DNA of 64,000 nucleotides, taken from the NCBI GenBank assembly GCA_015227615.1, contig JAALGZ010000052.1:124001-188000 (forward strand), in the 5' to 3' direction. Both the position numbers and the translations under genes were made by a program. Below, one piece after another: positions 55,901 through 64,000 of this stretch. Positions within the stretch are counted from its first letter, which is position 1, and every line of letters begins with the position of its first letter. The notes below the pieces were generated by a model. It saw nothing but the letters and a program-made list of their open reading frames with translations, made no database searches and was not told the DNA's origin. This DNA comes from Labyrinthula sp. Ha (Eukaryota > Sar > Bigyra > Labyrinthulida > Labyrinthulaceae).

Positions 55901-58900
55901 TTCACAATGCTGTAGGCATTGATTGCTTTATCAGTACGTAAATCCCTTCGTGAAATATATTATTATCGTATTTTAGTTCACTCAAAATACTTTGAACTCG
56001 AGTTGATTGTTTTTGACTTCAACTGGGAAGGGAAAACTTCAAGTTTGACGGGGTTCATGCATTATAGGAACTTACCGTTTTGAAACATGCTTATCAACCC
56101 TTCCGTTAACATGCCGTTAATTCAGTTTAACGACCAATTACTACAGTTATTCAACCATAATAATAATAACGGTAGGAATATTATCGTGAATTTATTGATA
56201 CTTAAAGCGAATCGTGATCTGATAAGAAAGACGAAAATTTCTTGGTTCCAATTATTTTTTTTTAACATCACGTTTAATAAATTTGGGTGATGATATAATA
56301 TTAGTATTACGTTATATCAGCACCCGGAAAAATATCGACAAACACATCGCATCCTGATCCCACAATTAGGGATAAATTAGGCTGCTAGCCCCAACAGCTC
56401 TTCTTGACACTTAAAGTATTGACTCGTCAAACAATGCTTTCTTCTCTGGTACATGAAATATATAGCTAATAAATTAGTATATCATCCATTACCTTCGCTT
56501 AGTTTCTCCAATGAAACGGCTTTTTTAGAGAAAGTATCACTGTCTTAGGAACTGGCGATATAAAACTATTGAATACAACTTCTTACACGAAGATACCTTC
56601 TTAGCTGGGGTCATTGGCCAGAAATGTTCCAGTCGAAAGGAATACTGCATTACTGTTTGTTTGAAAACGACCCCGGACTACTTGTTGAAAGAAGAACAGT
56701 CATTCAGATAGGAAAGCTATTCTCCTCTCTGGAGGAACCGTCGATCTTCCACCTATAATATTCCGGTGACAAATCAATATATTCACAGTTTTGCTGCTCT
56801 ATTTACAGTTAAGAATTTATTCAGGTTGCTTACCAGATCTCCGAGAAACAGTATTGTCAAAGTAATGAAAACAACATTGAATATAAGTGAATAAACTACA
56901 TTTGTATAGTTTAGCAGATCTATGAAATCAGTTTCTAGCAAGTATTCTGTCATCATACTAGGCTAATTAACCGGTGTCATGTATTTGGTTTTGGACTCTT
57001 GGAGCTTTGAAGTATCTAGTTTTAATTTCTTCTAACTGCAATACTTCGTATCTAAAAGTTTTTCATATTTTAGTGTCGTGATTATGGATATTAAATAACT
57101 AATTATACCCCTATAGAGTGAGGATATATATAAGCCATGAGAGATATGAGAATTCAAATCTTGATCAACTTTCTTTATCCCAGGTTCTGAAAATTTAACA
57201 ATAATCGCCAAAATATGCAAAAACCAAGTGAAATTTTGTACAGTTTGTAATGTCTTAGAAATGATATACGGGTAAAAGGCATAGGGGTTCAAAGTCTTGC
57301 CCATATTACACAGATAATTCGAATTTTAGGAGAGTATTATTAGTGGGATGCTGATTATTGAACAGTGGCGTCCACTGAAGAGGATGAACTATAAGAGTTT
57401 TGGCATGCTACCGCTAGAGGAAAATCTTTCTCTGATAAGTGTTGATGGACCAGGTTATGATATTGAGGCCTACCCAGGTATTGAATATGATAAGAATTAG
57501 CAAAAATTTTTTGATAATTATTTTAAATCTCATTATCAATAATAGAATTGGGGTTTCGGTTTCTATTAAATGATTACGATTTATTTCTGATTATCAATTG
57601 AGTATCGATAATAAATTGAGCAAAGCAGTCCTAGAACATCTACATTTTGTTCATGAAACGTATGAAAATCCATATAAAAGGCCATATGGCCTGGGGAAGC
57701 TTATGTAATAAGGTGCAGGAGGGCTATATACCCATATTTTGAGGAAATTTTTACGGTGGCAAAATAAAATATAGATTTTTTTACCGCTTGGCTCAAGGTC
57801 ATTTGGTCCAACTTAGTATTATTGATACTCAAATGAGAATCAATAATCAATCCAAATTGTTGGGTAATTGTCAGAATCAATCAATAAGAAAAATTAGGGC
57901 AAAACCTTTATTGGTAAATTATCAATAAATCAAATCCACTCCTTAGCCTTACCACAAGTAAGTTGTGTCAAACCGTATTGAAGACTTATCAGTAATATAT
58001 TAGAAGGCGTGTTTCATATAAATAACCTCTAAAGAAAAAATAAGATCATCAAGAAATTTGTATCGATTTATTGCGGGTAGATCTTAATCCTAAAGTACGT
58101 GTAGATACTCTTAAAACAACCCAAGCCACGAAAAATTAAACTTTTTTTACTTAAAGATTTTATTAAAAATAGTTAACAGATAGCGATTAATATTAAAACT
58201 TCTAAATCAGGACTTTGCAGATTAGAGATCTGTAAGTCGTATACAGGTTGCATGCATGAATAAGGTACGTTGCTATTTTCCCGATGATGTACCAGAGTGC
58301 GAGAGCGCAAAAAGCAGCTTTGCTTGATATTACCGAACATATAGACCAACGAGTTAGCATCTTTTCAAAAGGATATAGACACTTAAACAATTCCCCAGCA
58401 ATTTATTTTAGGTATCCTTTTGAGGAAAGATTATCTAAGCTCATATGACAGTGTTGGGTGATTCTAATTTGGTAGCAAATTTCTAAATATAATACTCTTC
58501 AAAAAGCAATTGATATAATATATAAAAGGAACTTGAACCATAAGGAAAAGAAAAAATGCAAGAAAACCAGATCAACACTAATCTAAAAAAACTTTAGAAC
58601 CAGAATATATTGTCAGATATATAACGGTATCATCAAACTCTTCCAATACTACAGCATACTAAAACTAAGTTTACATGCTTTAAGATACTGCGTGATAAAA
58701 AAATGTTCCAACTCCACATCACTGCAGAAAGTTCAATATTTATTTCCTTGAGTAAAGCAGAAACCAACGATATGATTAAGGAAGCCTCATCTGTAATCGA
58801 AGATGCTAAAAAGAAGCAAATGATTTAACCATAAAAAGTTTAAACATTCAACAAATAAATAATTAACCAACACTCTAATTGATCATGATACTTATACGAA

Positions 58901-59775
58901 AGTATCTACTTAGCAAGCATAATTGGAAAGCTCGATGCTCTAGTAAAATTAAATCTTAGTCAAATTCAGAGGTGTGTCTAGTTGCTCATTTCTTTCTAAA
59001 CGTGGTAGCTGAGGTTAAGGGCAAGCTAAGCTCTGTGTTTGGTACCCTGAATTTGAACTGACAATTAGCTGGTGAAATAAAGTTTTTTTCTATCCAGTAA
59101 TTGATCAAACACGGTTTATTTACATGGTTTAAATCAGTTATTGGTGTCCTATATGCAATAGCGACTATAGATTTTGCTGAAATCACAATTCTCTCTTTTA
59201 GAGTTGTCCTGCTCAACTCTAAATTTTATTGTCTCGGAGTTGGCATCTGGCATCACTTGTCGCCCAGTGGCCAGAACACTGTTATATGATTCCATGGGTG
59301 CTCTTGTAATATTACATAAGTAGTCTGAAATAAAATATATGAGTTAAACCATGATATATTTAAGCGTTAATAACCTATTCTAAAAAGCAAAAAGACTAGT
59401 AGTCTAGATTCGTCCGTAGATTAGATTTTTCTCATGTTCTCTGTATATATATTGATTTTGCTTAGGATATAAATTTTTTCGGAAGGAAAACATTTTCTTT
59501 GGCAAAGAAACAAAATTTCCATTTAATGTTTTAAGAAAAAAAAACATCCTAGAAGACTAGAAGAAAATATGAGGTAAGTTACAGGTAAAGAGTACAGACA
59601 ACAAGATATAGGTATTAAACCGTCCATGTAACCATAAACATTCAAAACGAAAATTGGTCCCTTAGTCATCTCTTTGGGCTAGTGCTACTTAGAACCAATG
59701 AACAATTATTGAATTAAAAAATACACTAATGTTGAAAGCAACTTAGGTTCAGAACTCTGCAATCTAATAACTAGC
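52908..59775. other. Gene desert, 6.9 kb
   Basis: No supported gene. Short open frames that look somewhat protein-like occur at 57348-57500 (50 residues, contains SVDGPGYDIEAYPG) and 58703-58828 (41 residues, starts MFQLHITAESS). They are too short to judge and I found no exons to join them to. An inverted-repeat element lies at 57588-57849. The segment near 54043-54095 resembles part of that element (shared TCCATATAAAA), which suggests old, worn repeats. Confidence 0.5.
57588..57849. repeat. 262-bp element with imperfect terminal inverted repeats
   Basis: The left arm 57588-57613 reads as the inverse complement of the right arm 57817-57849. The match is 24 of 26 bases with one 7-base gap in the left arm. 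The shared core of the right arm is TATTATTGATACTCAA. The GGCCATATGGCC palindrome lies near the middle (57680-57691). Size and ends resemble a MITE, but I see no clear target-site duplication and no second full copy, so it may also be an accidental or structural hairpin. Confidence 0.4.
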
Positions 59776-61752
59776 TTAAAGGACCTCACCTAAAGAGTCT
59801 AATGCTATATTATTCTTCTTCACAGCGGCAAACAAGATATCATCAGTAATTCCAGCATCAATAAATCTAGAAACAGTATTAATTCTTCCCTGAGACTGAA
59901 TTTTCCTGCCAAATTTCGTTTCCAGAAATAGAAAAAGATTACAGAAAAACAGTTTTTCAGCTCGAGGGATTCTATAAATAAGTTCAAAAACCGTCGATTC
60001 AGCATGCTGAATGCTACTTCCAGATAAAAAAGAACATTCTTCACATAAACAAACACTACACGCATTCTTCTTATTTTTATCATCATCACACTCCATCAAG
60101 AACTCATCATTTCCTATATATCTATTACATGAATCACATGCAAAGCAAAGCTCTCCAACTTCCTTTAAATGCTTTTTGCAAATTGATTTGTAATCCCATC
60201 TGTATATTCTATGCGGATTCTTAGACTGACAAGGTTTCATTTGTACTGAAATATCTAAACAAACTTCTTTCTGCAACATTTCTAGCACTAATGGTAAACC
60301 AACTGATCCAGCAAGTGCACAAGACACTATCACAGGTTTTATACCTGGAAAACTAACTGAATAATCTTCTATGTGTCTGATTAGGTACTGAAAATATAAC
60401 AAATGTGTTTCATGATGATATCTCTCAAACAATATATCACTTATATAACTTCTTGTATTTTTTTTCTTACTTAATCCATACTTTAATAAAATATCAAGAA
60501 TAATTTTATTTTCAAAATTTCTTGAAGGGTTAAATTTATCAAGTATAGGTGTATTCATTTTTTCTTCTGCATAATCCACAGGCGTTACATCAATATTCTC
60601 ATTTTGTAGTTTTTTCTCAATTGTTTTTAAAAAGAGTTCTAGAATATCTGGTACCTGATTCTTTATAGCATAAAAAAAAGTATGCCCTGAAGCATAATCT
60701 GCGCTACTAAACATCTTTGCCCCGTGATTCAGCAAATCTTTTACTATATCCAAAGAAAAAGGAGTAGAACCCTGTATAGCAACAAATAATGGAGTAATTT
60801 TGACAATTTCACCATTATTATATTCAATTCTCTTAGAAATATTTGCATCAAAATTATCTTTCAATAATTTCTTTAAATATAGTATTCTGTTTTTTGTTCC
60901 AACTCTATTAAACATTTGATATCTATTTTGACAACATGCATAATGTAATGGTGAAACTCCACTATTAGAATCTTCCAAAGCTATTTTTGTACTTTCCCCT
61001 ACTCCAACACGTAAGAAATATTTAAATAAGGTAAAATTATCATAAGTTATACACAAATTTAATATACCTTCTGAATCCTGAACTTTGAGAAATTGTTCAC
61101 ACAGTGTTAAATCCTTACCTTCTTTTGTAAACTCCTCAGCTAATTGAAGTTGTAAACTATCAAAATTAATAGTATAAATATCGTTTATAGTTGTTGCACA
61201 AAGTAAATCTAATATATTTAATGGCTCATTAGGTAAGAGTTTTTCATAGTTTAAATCATTGAAATATTCTAGAAGAATAAAAACTAGATTAAGGTTGTTT
61301 TTTACAAGAGCAATAGATATAGGACATAAACCAATGTAGTTGATTAAATGCTGTGTATAGAAATCTGTATCTTCTACTGCATAATTCTCAAACAAGTGCT
61401 CTAAAAGAAGACGAAGAAGATCTTCATTATTTCTGTAAACAGCAAAAGAAAGGGCTGAGAAGCCAAATGAAGTTTGTTGCTCTATTCTGTATCCTGCATT
61501 AAGTAAATTTTTTACAGTAAACATATCTGAAGGATGTTTCAAAGTGGCAAAATGTAAGGCATTTTTGTTTAAAACACTTTCTGGTTTTTCTTCCAAAACA
61601 CTTCCTTCACCCAGCTCGCCCTTCTTTGCTTTATTAAGTTCTCCTTGAACCTCAATACTAGCTTCTTGGTTTATTAAGGAATTTATATCTTGTTCAAGGA
61701 AATATTCTATTCGATAAATTTGAACTGGGAACTGTGAACGTGGATTAAACAT
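59776..61752 (-). CDS. Ankyrin-repeat protein with C-terminal cysteine cluster
   Basis: Intronless gene of 658 residues. Ankyrin-type repeats fill about residues 55-370: NALHFATLKHPSDMFTVKNLLNAG, FGFSALSFAVYRNNEDLLRLLL, SPLHYACCQNRYQM and TPLFVAIQGS are the clearest starts (each quoted separately in part). Loops between repeats are long. A cysteine-rich segment follows at about 520-575 (CKKH, CFACDSC, ECDDD, CSVCLCEEC), with eight or more Cys/His in paired spacing as in zinc-binding C1/DC1-, PHD- or RING-like modules. The match to any one is incomplete. The protein might be a scaffold with a zinc module, perhaps in ubiquitin or lipid signalling; that is a guess. The start at 61752 gives a proline/arginine-rich first 15 residues. 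The gene is strongly AT-rich, like the ROCO gene and the unknown pair. Confidence 0.82.
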   Translation of the reverse strand: MFNPRSQFPVQIYRIEYFLEQDINSLINQEASIEVQGELNKAKKGELGEGSVLEEKPESVLNKNALHFATLKHPSDMFTVKNLLNAGYRIEQQTSFGFSALSFAVYRNNEDLLRLLLEHLFENYAVEDTDFYTQHLINYIGLCPISIALVKNNLNLVFILLEYFNDLNYEKLLPNEPLNILDLLCATTINDIYTINFDSLQLQLAEEFTKEGKDLTLCEQFLKVQDSEGILNLCITYDNFTLFKYFLRVGVGESTKIALEDSNSGVSPLHYACCQNRYQMFNRVGTKNRILYLKKLLKDNFDANISKRIEYNNGEIVKITPLFVAIQGSTPFSLDIVKDLLNHGAKMFSSADYASGHTFFYAIKNQVPDILELFLKTIEKKLQNENIDVTPVDYAEEKMNTPILDKFNPSRNFENKIILDILLKYGLSKKKNTRSYISDILFERYHHETHLLYFQYLIRHIEDYSVSFPGIKPVIVSCALAGSVGLPLVLEMLQKEVCLDISVQMKPCQSKNPHRIYRWDYKSICKKHLKEVGELCFACDSCNRYIGNDEFLMECDDDKNKKNACSVCLCEECSFLSGSSIQHAESTVFELIYRIPRAEKLFFCNLFLFLETKFGRKIQSQGRINTVSRFIDAGITDDILFAAVKKNNIALDSLGEVL

Positions 61753-61796
61753 TCTTATTCCTTTTCTCTTAATATATGTTTTCGTCTTTGCACTAG

Positions 61797-61808
61797 GGCC
61801 ATGTGGCC
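61797..61808. promoter_or_regulatory. GGCCATGTGGCC near-palindrome upstream of ankyrin gene
   Basis: One-base variant of the perfect palindrome GGCCATATGGCC seen at 5362 and 57680. It lies 44 bp upstream of the ankyrin start codon. A regulatory role is an inference from its position and rarity. Confidence 0.25.
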
Positions 61809-62084
61809 AAATAAAATGGGCATATTTTCGAGTAAATCAAAATAATTTTTAATATAGATAAATATGCATAATAAGAAAATTTTCTCATTGAAGAATTGAA
61901 AATTATAAAACTAAAATTGAATAAAATAATATTTAAAAAGTTTTTGAGAAAATTTAAGGCGAAAAACTTAATGATGAAACTTAAATTCCTCGTTGTTGAA
62001 CTTATGAGAATCATGAAGAACTCAGCAAAAGTAGTAAAACAATCTATGAGAGCAATCAATGAATCTCTTCACCCTCAAAACTAA
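61801..62084 (+). other. Possible short two-exon coding sequence
   Basis: A frame of 62 codons (61896-62084) is rich in Lys, Leu, Ile and Met. With a 44-nt intron at 61832-61875 (GTAAAT...ATAAG) it could join upstream to an ATG at 61801 or 61816, the latter giving MGIFSK, a good N-myristoylation start. The end of the frame (KQSMRAINESLHP) faintly recalls an ESCRT-III helix. Further protein-like pieces in other frames follow up to about 62460, but I could not join them. Intron length and acceptor are unlike the secure introns, so this is weak. It may be a worn gene or chance. Confidence 0.2.
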
Positions 62085-64000
62085 ATCACTCAATGTGGTA
62101 TCAAGACTCACTCGGAATCATTCAGCCATGTGGAAGCTTCCTCAAAGCACCGAAGGAGTCCTCAATGAAGATTCAATCTGCATCAGCAAATATTGTCTGG
62201 TTAGTAGTTACATTTTTGGGAAAATGCGGTGGCAAAGTAGGGCTTGGTTAAAAGTACTATCTAAACCTCAAAGTCTGATTAATTAATCCAAACTTTTATC
62301 CCTGTGATTTCGTTCCTCATCTCGGTCCAGAAAGAGTAAAGAACTCCAACAAACGAGATAATGACTTTCGTCCTCATACCATGAAAATGAAAGTCGATTT
62401 CGAAGATATACATTGCTTAATCATATGTCAAGTATATTATGAATTTAACTATAGAAAACTTTACTTATACTCCTGATTATATTTTCTGTAGTGCACTCTA
62501 TAGAATGGAAGCAGTTGGTAGAACAAAATCAAACAAAAACTACACAAACAGCATTCTCAAAACATATAAAATAACACAATATTCAAAAATATGAACCAGA
62601 CTACACGTTTAAGTAAGAAATCTGGAGGTTTTCTACCTAATTAATTAAATAATATGTTCAACAACATGAAACTCCCTGTAACAAACATAGCCAAAATTTA
62701 CACCATCTTCAATATTGTAGTCACGTGGAATATGGATACGCAACAGGAGTACATGTCCGAATTATTTTCAAGCTACTAATTAAATGGTCGGGAAGTTAAT
62801 TAGATGTATCCAGTCTCTACAAAAAGTTGATGCAATTGATAAGTGTCTAAAATTGTGAACATTAAGCATTCAACTAAGGGTAATCTTTGTCCCATTCGCT
62901 TAGTTTAGTTATTTAGCTGAACTAACCAAGATGACTAGTTGGGTTATTCGCAAACTTGAATTGAAACCCCCCAGAAACTACCTCTTGTAAAATTAAAACG
63001 ATGCTTGTAGCTACTGGAATACTCGTCTACAATCTCAACCCCCACTACAAACAGTAAGTTCAGAGGGAAGCCAATTGCTGGTATCGAATTTTTTATTAAC
63101 CAATGTCAGTAGGTATATACATACATAACTTGTCCAATAAACATACATCGTCAACGGAAAATGAGGTATTAACCAAATCTAGGACGAGTTTTACTCTAAC
63201 AACCTGAATGCAAGTCCTAGTCTACAAATAGTCACTGTGACATAGCTAGATTCTTAAATTTAAAGTGCCGCAGCTAGGAAAGGAGGGCGAAGTCTGTGAT
63301 GCAAGAACCTCCTTTGGAGAGAATCGATCTCCTGAAGCATTATTACTAGAACATTGACTATAAGAGTACTGATTCATGAAGTCATAAAAGCGAAAATAAT
63401 ATTTACACAATAGAAGTACCAGGCGAACAACCTCTGTGCAGCCGAAGCTCTTAAACCAAGACCTGGGCCACCTGTTATGACTTTCCACATCCGTCTTAAT
63501 ACACTACTATCCTATAAGTTATAAATAGTTCCCGAAGGTAACACTTCCAATACACCAGTATTTAGACTTGACCTAGAAGCCTAGGATATGAAAATTACAA
63601 GGCCATTGACACCTCTTCCGACTGCCTACATATTGCTGTAGCATAAATCTGTTCCAACCAACCATTATACCTTTTTTCTATTCGTAACGCCAGTTGAAAA
63701 TGTATTTCTTGAAAGTGGCAAAGGCAAGATCTGAAAACCCCAGTAATCCGAGGAGTGTACATTGCTACAACCACCATTTTTCCTGTAAAGTTTGTCATAT
63801 AGTCCAAATTATCTAAGTTTCAATTCCTTCTTAGCACGAAGAACGGTCTCCCAACAAACTAGGAAGACAGATGAATATGTTGCTAAATTTCGGTTACAGC
63901 TTGTCTCTACCACTTCACTCTTCAACGTTGTAACTCCAATCGAAACAGCTATTTTATGCTGAACGTTTCCTTACATAAAAGCCATGTTTTGATATTTAGC
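62085..64000. other. Right-hand edge, no supported gene
   Basis: Apart from the weak pieces up to about 62460, I see nothing coding. Two minus-strand frames of 70-80 codons (63246-63488 and 63595-63807) could be exons of a gene extending beyond the window, but they share no recognisable motif and I found no clean splice pair between them. Confidence 0.5.

Noticed and set aside
4867-58522. TATATAAAAGGA sequences near 4867, 32038 and 58508 as promoters of hidden RNA genes
   Set aside because: The downstream sequences have nothing in common, and such strings are frequent in AT-rich DNA.
61801-62084. Naming the short lysine-rich frame an ESCRT-III (VPS24-type) protein
   Set aside because: The likeness is limited to a MG start and one helix-like stretch; the intron needed is atypical and the downstream frames do not join.
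63246-63807. Two minus-strand frames near the right edge as exons of one gene
   Set aside because: I could not find compatible splice sites between them and neither shows a recognisable motif.
12-64000. Ciliate-type code or reassigned stop codons
   Set aside because: TAA, TAG and TGA all end recognisable proteins at expected lengths, and none appears inside conserved domains.

Overview
The window is nuclear DNA from a unicellular eukaryote. Spliceosomal introns interrupt several genes. The protein set is eukaryotic: a heterotrimeric G-protein alpha subunit, a two-domain soluble-type adenylyl cyclase, a LRR-Roc-COR protein and a twin-CX9C mitochondrial protein. TAA, TAG and TGA all serve as stops, so the code looks standard. 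The DNA is AT-rich. A secreted protein with Pro-Thr/Ser-Pro linkers between cysteine modules is a style I associate with stramenopiles and relatives, so a heterotrophic SAR-type protist is my best guess. I cannot name a genus.

Layout: genes sit in tight islands separated by long stretches without convincing genes. Island A (12-2802): type I membrane protein and G-alpha, divergent. Island B (5451-10659): PUF-like mitochondrial protein, galactokinase, tandem SpoVS-domain protein. Island C (15715-21360): long coiled-coil protein, secreted cysteine-rich protein, small ankyrin protein. Island D (23344-25833): LRR-Roc-COR (ROCO) protein. Island E (37012-38460): convergent pair of unknown paralogues. 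Island F (43061-44683): degenerate Nudix protein. Island G (48111-52907): HSD10-like dehydrogenase, COX23/CHCHD7-like protein, soluble adenylyl cyclase. Island H (59776-61752): ankyrin protein with a cysteine-rich tail. Spacing inside islands is 8-230 bp. The deserts between them are about 2-11 kb and make up roughly 59% of the window.

The most striking signal is the introns. I could resolve 12 by hand; 11 are 28-33 nt long and one is 157 nt. In the ROCO gene seven tiny introns, all in phase 2, cut the leucine-rich repeats at the same point of the repeat, so one exon encodes about one LRR. Other points of interest are a tandem SpoVS-domain protein (a family best known from bacteria), an inverted pair of paralogues of an unrecognised family, Nudix domains lacking catalytic glutamates, and a repeated TATTTTGGGCAA motif in two divergent promoters.

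Several genes relate to signalling (G-alpha, cyclase, ROCO, ankyrin proteins) and several to mitochondria (PUF-like, twin CX9C, HSD10-like), but nothing shows an operon-like functional cluster. I did not find tRNA, rRNA, CRISPR or an intact transposon.
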